DNA of 61,692 nt from NCBI GenBank assembly GCA_964459305.1, contig CAYWNA010000051.1, positions 1 through 61,692 on the forward strand, read 5' to 3'. The stretch's first letter is position 1. Each line of letters starts with the position of its first letter. Below, piece after piece: positions 49,001 through 54,482 of the stretch. Position numbers and translations under genes: made by a program. Origin of the DNA: CAYWNA01 sp964459305 (GTDB lineage: Bacteria; Planctomycetota; Planctomycetia; Pirellulales; Pirellulaceae). The notes beneath the pieces are model-generated. The model saw only the letters and a list, made by a program, of their open reading frames with translations. It was not told the origin of the DNA and did no database searches.

Positions 49001-49541
49001 GGCCGTTCATGGCAGCCGCCAGACTCGACGCCGTCGTCTCGTTTCGTTGATTCGCGTTTAACTCAACGAAAATCGTCTTGCCTTGAACCGTGATTACCGG
49101 ACCGCTGGAGCCGCCCATGTCCGTCTTGCTGAACAAGAACGAGACCTCATTGCCCAATGGACCCGGCTCTCTTGAGCGGAACTCGACAACGACTGCCCCG
49201 CCGGTATTGAAATCCGTTCGAGTTGATGCAGTGTCGAACTGGCCGTCGAGACCGGTGCGCGTGATCGTGATCGCACCCAAGGTCGCCTCGTCGATGACCT
49301 GACCGTCGTTGAAATGGAACGTCAGGTCCCGCGGCGCAATATTCCGGATGTCTCCATCCTCCAACATGGCGCCGTCGTTTGGCTGAATGCCGATAAGCTG
49401 TGGCCCAATGGCCAACAACCGGCGGTCTTCCAGTGGCTCGACCCGCAACTCGCGACCGGAGTGTCGTAACCGTCTCCGCTCGCGTTTCTTGCGGATCTTC
49501 CTCAAACGTGCCGACGACCTTCGCGAAGCACCAATGGCCAT
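31011..49541 (-). CDS. Giant 6176-residue secreted multidomain protein (VWA, PPC, GEVED, dockerin)
   Basis: One uninterrupted frame of 18.5 kb. Approximate layout by residue: basic N-terminus and LEPLEDRRLLA signature (34-45); two tandem about 110-residue repeats (95-325); a matrixin-like stretch GIGHLLGLGDTYD that lacks the first His and Glu of HExxH (about 815); a PPC-type beta domain (850-990); parallel beta-helix-like segments (1090-1880); further PPC-type domains (2275-2660, 3940-4090, 4600-4750); a VWA domain with intact MIDAS DTSGS (4870-5077); three tandem copies of a DGETFTI...FEFD...IPF module (about 5340-5760) plus scattered copies elsewhere; a GEVED domain (5790-5960); and a dockerin pair (DVNGSGAASPVDVLLMIN, DVNGDGSITALDILQAIN, about 5970-6040). 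It is probably a cell-surface adhesin-like or matrix protein. No sorting partner is visible. Confidence 0.85.
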   Translation of the reverse strand: MAIGASRRSSARLRKIRKKRERRRLRHSGRELRVEPLEDRRLLAIGPQLIGIQPNDGAMLEDGDIRNIAPRDLTFHFNDGQVIDEATLGAITITRTGLDGQFDTASTRTDFNTGGAVVVEFRSREPGPLGNEVSFLFSKTDMGGSSGPVITVQGKTIFVELNANQRNETTASSLAAAMNGHVEASQLIEAIVISGPGDTGIATPPVTYSPLSLLPANTAFVTSNFNTATNLEVTFIAVQGGPAVNGLAIEVTKSDHGGASDPLIAVIDQTTIHIDLNTNPGYETTASQLVTAFNANTDARALVLATQAVGDPDTDIATPDITYSPLVLSGANDVTVTPGYLGPGDSPREQVFRFAERLPDDLYRIDILGTGLPALRNEEGVAFGDLTDDGFDDGQDFFLTFELDMGAQILGVVPQPVIRTTSDTLAQSTSQIEVYFNDDDLDPITVTNPAFYQLILTNDTVENSDDDVYNPIAVQYFSNSDRAMLTFAAPLHQLGSGAGTFRLRIGTDEALASVVNPLPPVTADLNAPEVQTIQDGLSGQNEQQRVIFPDGVAAATFTLTFQGQTTADIAFDATAVQVEAALEALSNVDVDDVVVSGNPLGPLTVEFQGALADTDVDQMTISTSWEVGSSFGTAHVLGPLTGSQIVSSAIEPQVYELAFPGSSDEPGHRDIREEVEAHLTAKGDAVSGISTLYYNFRDDYGADPDGNVLSNLITPEQKERTREILEIYGQYLGLQFVETGTQGFTIATGDLRALDPESDTGPGGFSSMAGTSLRNQQPTLVVDNAETWNDAFGPSDDPLRSSWFEAAIPGIGHLLGLGDTYDLPPGTTMGEEPSLAFDNVSEPIYPGDQDIVHGRHLYRTEGKDIDLYQFQIEESGLFTAETFAERQAESSLLDSVVSLYREQNGEHELIARNDDYFSGDSYLELDLESGVYYIGVSAAGNEDYDPVIEDSGIGGLSEGVYDLRLTFRPEANSVLDVDNSQNDEAGEVSRATALDGDGDGVPGGVYNFWFRVDREPIIVDKAAPDGGNGTLLFPFNNIAWVFDARNPNGARTDDVVRIIGNGGADNNLATPEDALPYEIGFDAQGRPLGDGSTMEIPQGVTVMIDRGAVFKLRRARIEAGSSGVLEDRSGGALQVLGTPRIVDLGGNLARDANGSVLPGSVYFTSYHDESLGSDSTLATSTTPNSGDWGGLAFQGDSDSEEKGIFLNYVNNADIRFGGGIVVIGGVPQTVNPIYLTDARPTVTFSSITQNADSAVSASPDSFEETNFHTSQYQSTPFTSDYTRIGPDIHGNRIVDNSINGMLIRTETPPGGELEEMTVSGRWDDTDIVHVLAETLRVHGSPGGPIQTLDAPQANLVGLSTVERPTPSTGSIFLFASSGGSLAAGSYTYRITFVDADGNESLPSSPTSPVEVDGSESVRLNNLPLPVAPYDASRRLYRSTLADAAGNGSYELAAVLNASDTIYVDDGTTIGDLLDVSVLAAGIHNYRIVFVDAAGNEGPASDATSDILIGLTGATESAVLTNLPVAPSPFTGRRIYRAVKSDYVLVDELDGETETYVDSGATLGGLLNSPALWLDSRLHGRLAIDPGTIVKLNGAGIETSFGSQLIAEGLDGNEVVFTSLFDDRYGAVGTFETSDQGTVEPGTWSGIYVGHMSRASIDHAVLAYGGGVSEVPGRFSFFNALEIHQADARVAHSVFENNANGTGGQAPAYREGRNSNAEAVIFVRGAQPIIVDNILIDNAGPAISADVNALNHELVTDHGRSTGFADAQDHIVDNQGPLIRGNRLANNDINGMRVRAGTLTTEGVWDDTDIVHVVQEETIHVSDFHTYGGLRLESDPYESLVVKLGSRKDLLLNSSIDIVDAGITVNGRPLDITDRVGGMLHIIGQPGSPVVLTSLRDDSVGAGFRPDGTPQTDTNNDGEPVLDDTLPQFPTGPQVDNGIRIDNNVPTDTVGHFEFEPLPGGSADILQWTPPANVGPYGPFGPDGVTPQGLNRWWVNDSFIFQFLNYIDVGADGDALELGAMSTSVMGPTFNPAVPDEVTSQGTFVGTGGNSINWTARSYFDSGVARLFNEITFESSEAFGPIQFINYLDEDVGGFADNMLYLQGSPGDPDFEAFTLDLVDEVGFSQGGIYTPGDGLENATFDGWLADQFPDLQASIQGPGAVNFVYDPVDVESSIDLVDLPRFDSPWLGTVYGPTSTTTGASTTTNGADVTSAFAWALDPFATTATITTFLTLVADPPSSAIDFSGDWQSIRVEEGAHDRNVAVAAEWETGDVMFTGVNDVVEDAQFLGVVAPDEKSGDDIRRLGFEVHGSLNRPGDRDVFAFDADYGTEVWLDIDRTTHALDTVVELIDSSGNVLARSDNSGEEAEDPSLLNFDAAVMQEHEVNPLVKSVFDSRDLWTTNPRDAGMRVILPPPENATQIANTYHVRVRSSSPDLNDVEGGLTSGVYKLQVRLRETDEFPGTTVQMADIRYATNGIELIGMPAHSPLIGEAAEALIDTDNDGSFDADANDALVTADRLGNLLNTDRGALSVAGNIDTFDDVDWYTFEVRYDSIEDANSTALDPMHAAAVFDIDYADGFARANTNLWVYAEATDALGNTVFELVLAGRDSNVSEDRPGDTTANLDDLSRGSIGPLDPYIGTVELPAAGFAPGVYYVAVTSNAIIPDELEQFLVAAPAPGDTLDTLVRLEPVNSVERIAEDHVDSAGYYTTAETPQIPILFGQDDQVTLIAPSGGELVDGETFTITNREGNWVTYEFDLNATFAEGNVPIPYDIDYTDVQIAAGIRSAIELYPPSYTSPSSDPLQVDPPGIRSVLRLPEADLTGPGQVTLTEEITVRTVLNEIDLGGTEPWVTSRQKTHSVVPQVRQAPAPGEAHVAMQVSRPAVVPFDLSDVTLFVSHDPGYIDTTELWSVDPLTGERETRIGQFGARVDDIAMDPRGIRANIGNEGGIFGFSIPDDPATWTDATQGHYWQINPALNTPTSLGMDLGDDGIATYRADPMNPQTPILADNPYTNSKAGVGISFNAVTFTAPERQENRVHGFAVGNRMDSWETPPPNHRNILFEFSPDTGAAFSPPSTQDRSKLELFEDGGTQIRDRGTLNTRFDPFLSGGGGDSTINASPASSLGSANPPFNIFDGDVFGIDWDDDDIADETFEFDTGEEYLLNIVPDNQTNNVSDPIILRDGDTFSIGLVDPPDSMNPATPIEFDTGSVLVIDALIGAALADGGQIQITDDPSILVPPGDPPPRTPLTITFEFDNDNQFVNPGATNLIRIPFNNTDTRQAIINSIVNTINVISSANPQAWTVTAQQLDGTDRISFLNESPNSPTTAANTTGFRLSGDIGPNDSTAILVPIEETYDAVQIAWAVADAVDIAQPGFQAGAFDNRLNFMGATYEDTTAVSRVFTRTGSTGVGGTSNPAYPSVPFRADDDAVGIAGRIRGTLVNNGYSATQADSMVTLTGGEAFVCNAPTCPLGTGGVASGGDITGLAFVGTELYAVTDAGGLFRIGRLPYSFDWDYEDNRADYIDGSQSLLASMNGGQSVQFEGLTVGPQNTADGRYENMLFGIDDTGRIFAFDTQGRPQGVFADGAAFVDTGISGANGLAFGNLDDNLWHVTEKRTGDSGHGVVSSFDGSRVDEDGVLAVNNSFYFGYEGDQVQPQFGEDFYEPETQLGTYDFPGGSHGSMVSNPLNLEGYSEADKPTLYFNYFLETEDADSNRDATLPSDAIDRMTDAFRVYVSGDDGRWKLLATNNGDRDAATPDADYSDEFDLFNRTDHVTGERVPEQPFYRGELFDNTGGWRQARVDLSPYAGQDNLRLRFDFSTAGGMSTGGDSWSLDLAVAGNELRAIPGAELHDGQMFTVADAAFEFEMGPSIVAPTGAAITDGATFDVDGTVYEFDSNNVVNATNNFLHIAVPFDGSETAGQLAINIEQVLSQNPPPSILLTGDLFEQADDTNDTLAKAVDSGLVGTTQVFRGTGSIGDNPDIDDLELDVDMVKLRLDAGDSVTIETDISRLGTQLDPYLRLFDVSGNELHHNDNRDSTNPHVRDAWLQYRAPERGTYYVGISSNYNPDYPDIEGRAGFVDGVVTTGPYEFTITVTDSGGPQRVGNRLNLPNVGAITPNGLPASFVEGAGGVSASAEPVRVHAGMSNLTVADEIQFALADHFAAGSVEAFSRRHEVVQVVGHEIGDAGPLGLSGPSDPYTTEPQSGLFGDRFGAFGVGAPAVTDPIAGNVDEPGALAMQDNRHEGVYIDDIIIGFASRGEMVADGSPSGDPGFDANTAQTEKEEKEGILEIDEGAYQLEIRQATQYGRSDVSPDPTLTLYNTFDVNDRLAEGITLDVSAGDFFADGQTFDISDGQETVTFEFDDVTAGNSTTTGNVAIPFEPSDNDVTMALRVREAINRSAVAQVLDVTAVSADGIVAGTASTSNRVNLFGEVIITAGLVGNRPTGNLPVEESNDRFAIVEVAAGQQAGVEANQQLTVQLSEGITDGTFALYFMHDGRAYTSEDIPFDAMAIDVRLALEDLLRVVEDDLLEDLLENVNTVRVVGPVAVSGDAGGPWLVDWSNVFVEGRRASNANPFSVGFIEALEMTDIDPLSGDGSNLLLDRHRPVATGIVGGGREAFRAIGVIGDNPDVDDFGAEVDLYRVELNAGELLSIDIDATELGSPLDSFLRVFDVSGNIMPVESDDDRAPGEDSVLWPDLIPNLDSYIDFTAPADGVYYIGVSAFDNDEYDPTVVGSGRPGTTGHYEIDIERPANMSGLRIVEYEGSGDSNLTREQGQVIIHSNRITNTSQYGIRVEPGRSNTGVLKPGPARNLHQINAAGLVPGVTIVNNVMAYNKRGGVSFSGDPTGVGSAANQPAVVPFGRIINNTMYGGARENQERVDADIVFLIDTSGSMSSDIDAVRQQLGYFDSEMQAANIHARYGLVLFPEDASTTEPRQAVDITNFANFYDPNGVFRTFPTGGGFEQGSRAVLEALNGIVPTTTFSLRSGATPVLIMLTDEGDSNTVLDVPDHQPAVDALRSDDALFFGIVNPDVGNTQLVYGDFASQTGGRLFELSEFQRNRDPFFQSFTQTVVDVLTLPDVGGVGVVNNASPTVLNNIVAGHKTGISVDPSSSSTVVGGNVYQNNGVDNIEVVGEQHPVYLNSNDPLFLDALEGNFYLASGSAAIDSSVDSLEDRLEMMHLREPLGIASSPVLAPDYDANGLRRVDDPDTSPPPGMGENIFKDRGAVERSDTENPSVSLLMPLDNGSHDLDSTVSLVSLLHATLREFSLRLADGERRLRGIGIDDTTVTSDAVNVVQDSRLLMEGMDYRFDYDPTSNTIRLTSLSGLWSQESSYVIQFVQDDRFVIPGRAGDEISDGDLITITDVYGDDTPFEYDSGYVIDVRQTLAVQVPVGGGNFGGVADGDTITVDNTNTAASATIELDSDGVYAPGNIVVQFNATSSQGEIADAIAAALDTAGVGLKPVHGGNGYVHLGVNGNQTLSVLSSTLVGLGVPAGISDGETFTIDDRTKVVTFEFSEDSITATGNVRIPFSLSKTHEQIAQTISTEINEEDLGLNTRHLGGGRIHVGGSINHIIDLTQADQTLANLTLTGQPGARLPWGIQIPTEGGSFVGQVADGETFTITEGAGQSVTFELDDDLLWTPGNTPIPFSDTNSTWQLANAMVSRIRNSGLGLFPLNAGNGIVALGTVEGFALEVDNTALTEVGVSGLPAAVAVPFVPDFTFASNESADALANAINEQQLPGVSASLDYRGVAILGAQKVSGLDAVFVSSIKDLAGNAVLPNQADGETRFTVFFGAGMDYGDAPSPYPTLRSEDGARHQIISGFSLGDRVDINADGQPTPAANADDDEDGVVFETPLIPNRSFSFSVSTRGIRDDRSDPDWVVDFGVLDAWIDFNADGDWDDFNEHIVSNEILTEAALVNDSITFRDLIVPGAAAVGDTYARFRLSLAGGLSPDGDTDAGEIEDYRVNILSNPWQNSANVYDVNGSGAASPVDVLLMINWVNDLTKPTALPVPKPAGQPFLDVNGDGSITALDILQAINHINALNTQLGAGEGEAGTFSTLVVAAESSGEGEASLLNDLNGALIASADGLFGQPLRGVYETVPYHRADGADSRGTEVENQSDDGREYRSLARSSTHSSRAAATHRNHLEDILGPQESWLDIVEDVDQALGRADPHHAIFAELGV

Positions 49542-50102
49542 ACCAACCTCGCGCTATTATGGCTGATTCAAACGACTAATCGTGTGGACTACAGCATCCC
49601 ATCGTGTCTCAATATTAGGCAGAATGCGCACCCCTACAACAAGGGCGAAGGCGCACCTGTGCATTACGTCAAATCGGGGCCGACGAATGTTAACATGAGA
49701 AATCTAGGGAAGATACGAAGATATACATTGCCTTAGTCGGATTATAGTTGCTTATGCGGGTTATGCAAAAAGGCGACCCGCGGCAACACACACCGTCCGC
49801 GCGGGACGTGATAATCCATTGGCATTTGACGAGTCAAGCCTGCGCGAAGTTCCACATTATTGTCCCCCCACACTCGCCGAGATCTCTGAGTCTAGCGGCC
49901 ATATTGAGGGGATTTCGCATTGCGATCCCCTAAACAGAACTGGTATTGAGAATTGTCAGGTTTGATGCACCCGCCATGAGGGGTCTGTAAAGGCAAGTGC
50001 GATCTGCATCAAAAACGAGTCCTGAAAGAGCTTTCCCTGCTATTCCCACATCCCATGGGGTTGTTCTAGAATCCAGATACTCGCGTTTATGTCCCAATCG
50101 CC
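49542..50102. other. Divergent intergenic region giant gene / moeA
   Basis: These 561 bp hold the promoters of two divergent genes. A 9-bp inverted repeat with a 35-nt loop lies at 49961-50013 and is listed separately. No gene-like frame with coding character is present. Confidence 0.4.
49961..50013. promoter_or_regulatory. Inverted repeat TTTGATGCA / TGCATCAAA in the moeA leader
   Basis: Perfect 9-bp arms at 49961-49969 and 50005-50013 are separated by 35 nt, about 90-140 bp upstream of moeA. They could form a leader hairpin or be paired half-sites. A known molybdenum-cofactor riboswitch is not recognisable here. Confidence 0.3.
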
Positions 50103-51353
50103 ATGTCGCAGATGCACAATCAGTCGACCAATCCCCCTGATGTTCGCATGCGGGGGTTCTCCACTCGCGTGACTGTCAACGCTGCGCTCACCTGGCTAGA
50201 CGGGGCCGTGCGTCTCCTTCCGGGCGAGCGAGTAGCGCTTTCAGAGCTCGCAGGACGGGTGCTGGCGGAGAACATTCACAGCGATTTGGATGTCCCCGGC
50301 TTCCGGCGCTCCATGATGGACGGCTTCGCTTTGCAGGCCACGGACACAATGGGGGCTGCCCCTTACAACCGTTTGTCATTACAAATTGTCGGCGAGGTGC
50401 TTCCGGGGCGGCAATTCGACGGGACTGTGGGGCGCGGGCAGGCGGTCAGAATCATGACTGGTGCTCCGATACCCGCGGGTGCAGACGCGGTATTGCCGGT
50501 CGAAAAGGTCGAAGTCAGCGGGGAGTGCCTTTACCTCTTGGGAGAGGTTTCCCCGGGGAAACACGTTGGTCGTGTGGGTGAGGACGTCGCACAATCGAGC
50601 ATTGTGCTGTCGAAAGGTCGCAGACTTAGGCCTCAAGATGTGGGAGTACTGTCATCGATTGGCGTGGCCGACGCAGACGTTGTGCGGCATCCGCGGGTAC
50701 GGATCGTTGTCACTGGCAACGAGCTGCTGCCACCCGGTTCCAGGCCATCGGGCGCCCAAATCGCGGATGCGAACAGCCCGATGTTGGCGTCGCTAGTAGA
50801 AAGGGATGGCGGTGTGGCGATCAACCCGGGCATCGTCCCCGATGATCCCGGAGCCATCCTCGACGCGATGCAAGACGATGCTGACGTTGTGTTGGTATCC
50901 GGCGGTTCCAGTGTTGGCCAAGAAGATCACGCCCCAATGCTTGTCGCCGATCATGGCGAGTTGGCGATTCACGGAATCGCCATGAGACCGAGCAGTCCAA
51001 CCGGGATGGGAAGACTGGACAATCGATTGGTCTTCCTCCTGCCAGGCAATCCCGTATCCTGCTTTTGCGCGTATGATTTCTTTGCCGGCCGAGCGATTCG
51101 GGCCATGGCGGGATTGAGCAAGCAATGGCCGTATCGCCAACTGGTCGCACCACTAAAACGAAAACTTGTGTCGGTCGTTGGCCGCGTCGACTATGCCCGC
51201 ATCAAGCTCACCGATGGCCAAGTCGAACCACTGACGATCAGCGGCGCTTCGGTGCTGAGTTCCACGACGCGAGCCGACGGCTTCGTTGTCGTGCCAGCGG
51301 ACAGCGAGGGGTATCCGCCCGGTTCTGAGGTAGCGGTGTGGCTATATGACTGA
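50103..51353 (+). CDS. moeA: Molybdopterin molybdenumtransferase MoeA
   Basis: A 416-residue MoeA, which inserts molybdate into adenylylated molybdopterin in the last step of molybdenum-cofactor synthesis. Typical segments are PGFRRSMMDGFAL, RIMTGAPIPAGADAVLPVE, and the MoCF domain VRIVVTGNELLPPG...VVLVSGGSSVGQEDH. The motifs MRPSSPTGMG and FLLPGNPVSCFCAYDFF follow. All parts are present and the length is normal. No clear Shine-Dalgarno precedes the ATG at 50103. An internal ATG (MRGFSTRV, residue 16) is the alternative start. No other Moco gene is next to it, and the lipoprotein gene that follows by 34 bp looks unrelated. Confidence 0.94.
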   Translation: MSQMHNQSTNPPDVRMRGFSTRVTVNAALTWLDGAVRLLPGERVALSELAGRVLAENIHSDLDVPGFRRSMMDGFALQATDTMGAAPYNRLSLQIVGEVLPGRQFDGTVGRGQAVRIMTGAPIPAGADAVLPVEKVEVSGECLYLLGEVSPGKHVGRVGEDVAQSSIVLSKGRRLRPQDVGVLSSIGVADADVVRHPRVRIVVTGNELLPPGSRPSGAQIADANSPMLASLVERDGGVAINPGIVPDDPGAILDAMQDDADVVLVSGGSSVGQEDHAPMLVADHGELAIHGIAMRPSSPTGMGRLDNRLVFLLPGNPVSCFCAYDFFAGRAIRAMAGLSKQWPYRQLVAPLKRKLVSVVGRVDYARIKLTDGQVEPLTISGASVLSSTTRADGFVVVPADSEGYPPGSEVAVWLYD

Positions 51354-51387
51354 TACGGTGCGTTCAGACTACGTCTAAGGCATTCGG

Positions 51388-52176
51388 ATGAAGGGTGTTC
51401 TCATCGTCTTGGCGACCCTGCATTTTGTCGGGTGTGCTCTGACCCGCAACGCCCCATCTGGGTTCGGCGATAGTAACGTCCCGCGCGATCCCGTGGTCAT
51501 TCACAGCGACTTCGATTTGCCCCACGACCATCCGTTGCGCGAGGAACTCGCTCGTCTGCGGGGAGAGATCGCGCAAAGACTCAAACTTCCGCCTCTGGAA
51601 CAACCGATTCACGTCCGATTGTTCGACTCGCCGCACGAATACCGTTCGTTCATGAACCATCAATTCCCTGGCCTTGCTTATCGACGAGCGTTTTTCGTCG
51701 AGCAGGACGGCAACCTGTGGGTATACGCCAGTTGGGGTGACCGCATAGCCCTCGACCTGCGTCACGAGGTAACGCACGGCTACTTGCACGCTGGCTTGCC
51801 GGACATACCGCTATGGTTGGACGAGGGGCTCGCTGAATACTTCGAAGTGACTCAAGATCAGAAGCACGTGAATCGGCCCCACGTCGAGTACCTCCTGGAT
51901 CGTCTTCGACTCGGCCGTTGGAGCCCCAACATTGCTCGGCTGGAGAGCCTTCGTGCAACGGAAGAGATGACGCAGCAAGACTATGCGGAGGGTTGGTGCT
52001 GGATTCACTGGCTGTTGCATTCGACGCCGGCCCGCGCCACGTTGCTGCAAGAACACCTTGCAAAGTACCGCCGGCGCGACCCTGCGTCGCCATTCTCACA
52101 GATGCTGGTAACCTCCAAGGAGGCGCCCGAGGAACTCGTGATTCAGCACCTGCAGTCTCTCGGAAAACCGCATTGA
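51388..52176 (+). CDS. Lipoprotein with gluzincin-type HExxH peptidase motif
   Basis: A 262-residue protein. The N-terminus MKGVLIVLATLHFVGC is a lipoprotein signal peptide with Cys16 as the lipid attachment site. A metallopeptidase signature is seen at about residue 130: LRHEVTHGYLHAG followed by WLDEGLAEYFE, that is HExxH plus a downstream Glu in a conserved spacing. This matches the DUF1570-like / gluzincin group of planctomycete proteins. It would act in the periplasm or at the outer membrane. The substrate is unknown. A second lipoprotein-like gene starts 55 bp downstream on the same strand, so the two may be cotranscribed. Confidence 0.85.
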   Translation: MKGVLIVLATLHFVGCALTRNAPSGFGDSNVPRDPVVIHSDFDLPHDHPLREELARLRGEIAQRLKLPPLEQPIHVRLFDSPHEYRSFMNHQFPGLAYRRAFFVEQDGNLWVYASWGDRIALDLRHEVTHGYLHAGLPDIPLWLDEGLAEYFEVTQDQKHVNRPHVEYLLDRLRLGRWSPNIARLESLRATEEMTQQDYAEGWCWIHWLLHSTPARATLLQEHLAKYRRRDPASPFSQMLVTSKEAPEELVIQHLQSLGKPH

Positions 52177-52231
52177 CGTTGGTCAGCGGCTTGACTAAGG
52201 TCCCCCTCTTCCTCCGGGAGAATCGCGACGC

Positions 52232-53197
52232 ATGACTTGGACCGTATTCCCGTGCTCAGGCGGATCTGAAACGAAAAACGTGGCGGAAGACCGCCCTGTA
52301 GTAGGGCAACGCGCGGCTTCACACGTGGCGTGCTCGTCGGCACTCGATACCGTGCTGCTCCTCTCTCTGCTGGTCACGTTGAACGGTTGTTCGCCCCTGT
52401 CAGTTACAACTGCCGGCAACTCGCTGCTCAAGCCCCCAAGGATGTCGCCTGACAGCGTGGTTCTTGAGTTCGCGTTGATTGAGGTTCCCCCCAATGAGAT
52501 CCAGGAGTGCGAGCGACTGTGGCAGAGGGTCGACGAACAACAGCTGCCGACGGATCTAAGGCGAAAGCTAGCAGCCCATGGTTTGCGTTGCGGGGTAATT
52601 GGGGCTCAATTGCCCGATTGGATCCGTCACCACGTCAGCTCCCCTCAGAAGAGCGTGGAGCTCGAAAGCGACGATGGCATGGCCTCGATCAGCGAGTCCA
52701 CAACGCAGGGCCGTGTGCAATGCCGAGCGGGACAAAGACGGGCGATTGCAGTCACAGACAAGCCCAAGAAACTGACCATTGACCAGGACACCGAAGGCAA
52801 GACGCAGCCGGTGACCTACGAGGAAGCGAAATGCGAGTTCGCCTTGACGGCTGAACTGCAAGGCGACGGCCGGGTACGGATCGAGCTGACGCCGGAAATC
52901 TCCCACGGCCCTCCGCGTCAGCGTTGGGTCGGCAACGACGGTTTGTTCCGCGTCGACCTCGCACGCGATTGCAGGCAGTTCGTGGATTCGCAGTTACATG
53001 CCACCCTATCACCAGGGCAGACGTTGCTACTAGCATCTGCACGGGATGCCAAGAGCCTGGGCAAAGCGTTCTTCGTCGATGATGCCAAATCCGGACCTGG
53101 ACGGAGGGTCCTTCTGGTGCGCGTCTCCCAGACCCAGTCTGACGACTTGTTCGCCCCCGAACGAGCGCTCACCCCTATCGCGACACAGGCCGAATAG
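52232..53197 (+). CDS. Hypothetical lipoprotein-like secreted protein
   Basis: A 321-residue protein I do not recognise. A hydrophobic run ending in LSLLVTLNGC (about residues 43-53) looks like a lipobox, but it sits behind 40 polar residues. Either the true start is downstream or the signal is unusually long. A GGGAG lies about 11 bp before the annotated ATG. The body contains a beta-rich C-terminal stretch (RVRIELTPEISHG, QLHATLSPGQTLLLASARD) resembling the outer-leaflet part of secretin-related domains, without clear membership. It lies between a lipoprotein peptidase and the aldolase gene. Confidence 0.6.
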   Translation: MTWTVFPCSGGSETKNVAEDRPVVGQRAASHVACSSALDTVLLLSLLVTLNGCSPLSVTTAGNSLLKPPRMSPDSVVLEFALIEVPPNEIQECERLWQRVDEQQLPTDLRRKLAAHGLRCGVIGAQLPDWIRHHVSSPQKSVELESDDGMASISESTTQGRVQCRAGQRRAIAVTDKPKKLTIDQDTEGKTQPVTYEEAKCEFALTAELQGDGRVRIELTPEISHGPPRQRWVGNDGLFRVDLARDCRQFVDSQLHATLSPGQTLLLASARDAKSLGKAFFVDDAKSGPGRRVLLVRVSQTQSDDLFAPERALTPIATQAE

Positions 53198-53368
53198 CTT
53201 ACCATGCTGTTGCACTCGCGGGTTCATCTGCACCGTAGGACGGGTGGCCGGGTACTCCCAGTACTTGCGACAACGAAACCAATTCGGTCGGATTCCGGAA
53301 TCCCTCCGATCTCTGTTATTCCCCCAGCGATCTGTTGCGCTGACATGTAGCTTGAAGGAGATAACGAC

Positions 53369-54382
53369 ATGCCATTGCTGCCCTTACGGACACTGCTCGA
53401 TCATGCGGCCGAGAACAATTATGGCGTAGCCGCGTTGAACGTGAACAACATGGAACAAATCCAGGCCATCATGGAGGCAGCCGACGAAACGGATTCGCCG
53501 GTGATCATCCAAGCTTCCCGCGGCGCCCGCAAGTACTCCCAGGACGCGTATCTAAAGCACCTGATGCTGGCGGCCGTGGAACTGCACCCGAATATTCCCA
53601 TCGTCATGCACCAGGATCACGGCAACAGCGTGGAAACCTGCATGAGCGCCATCGAGAACGGCTTTACTTCCGTGATGATGGATGGATCACTGCAGGAAGA
53701 TGGAAAGACGCCCGGCGATTTCGATTACAACGTGAAAGTCACAGCTGAGGTCGTCAAACAGGCTCATGCCAAAGGCGTTTCGGTTGAAGGCGAGTTGGGC
53801 TGCCTAGGGTCCCTGACGACTGGAAAAGGCGAAAAGGAAGACGGCCACGGTTTCGAGGGCGAACTGTCGCACGATCAGTTGCTGACCGATCCGGACGAAG
53901 CTGAGCGTTTCGTCGCAGCAACCGATGTTGACGCGCTGGCGGTGGCGATTGGCACCAGCCACGGAGCCTACAAATTTACGGAGAAGCCCACGGGCGACGT
54001 TCTCCGGATGGATTGTATCGAAGAGATCCATAAACGGATCCCGAACACCCACTTGGTCATGCACGGTTCTTCAAGCGTACCGGAGGACTTGCTGGACATC
54101 ATTCGGATGTACGGCGGGTACATGAAGCAAACCTACGGAGTCCCCGTCGAAGAGATTCAGCGCGGCATCAAGCATGGTGTACGCAAAGTAAACGTTGATA
54201 CTGACAATCGACTGGCGATCACCGGAGCCATTCGCAAAGTATTCGCGGTTGACCCGACGAAGTTCGACCCGCGCGATTACCTCAAGCCTGCTCGCGCCGC
54301 CATGAAGGAGGTCTGCAAAGATCGCATGGTCGCCTTCGGCCAAGCGGGGCATGCGGAGGGAGTGCGCAAGTTAGTCTCGTAG
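53369..54382 (+). CDS. fba: Class II fructose-bisphosphate aldolase
   Basis: A 337-residue zinc-dependent class II aldolase of the Calvin-cycle-like (CbbA) subtype. It cleaves or forms fructose 1,6-bisphosphate in glycolysis and gluconeogenesis. Motifs seen are YGVAALNVNNMEQIQAIMEA, the metal ligands in IVMHQDHGNS, GFTSVMMDGSL, VEGELGCLG, and the C-terminal HGSSSVPEDLLD and GVRKVNVDTDNRLA. It is complete. The ATG at 53369 has an excellent TGAAGGAG site. It stands alone and is convergent with the YqaA-like gene. Confidence 0.97.
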   Translation: MPLLPLRTLLDHAAENNYGVAALNVNNMEQIQAIMEAADETDSPVIIQASRGARKYSQDAYLKHLMLAAVELHPNIPIVMHQDHGNSVETCMSAIENGFTSVMMDGSLQEDGKTPGDFDYNVKVTAEVVKQAHAKGVSVEGELGCLGSLTTGKGEKEDGHGFEGELSHDQLLTDPDEAERFVAATDVDALAVAIGTSHGAYKFTEKPTGDVLRMDCIEEIHKRIPNTHLVMHGSSSVPEDLLDIIRMYGGYMKQTYGVPVEEIQRGIKHGVRKVNVDTDNRLAITGAIRKVFAVDPTKFDPRDYLKPARAAMKEVCKDRMVAFGQAGHAEGVRKLVS

Positions 54383-54482
54383 CGCGTCAGAGCCGCAGTC
54401 AAGAAACGTACCGTTCGCCCAGCGGCAAACTCCTCCTGTTGGCTCGGATTGCGCGCGGGTCGTGGTCCGTGTGCAATCCCAG

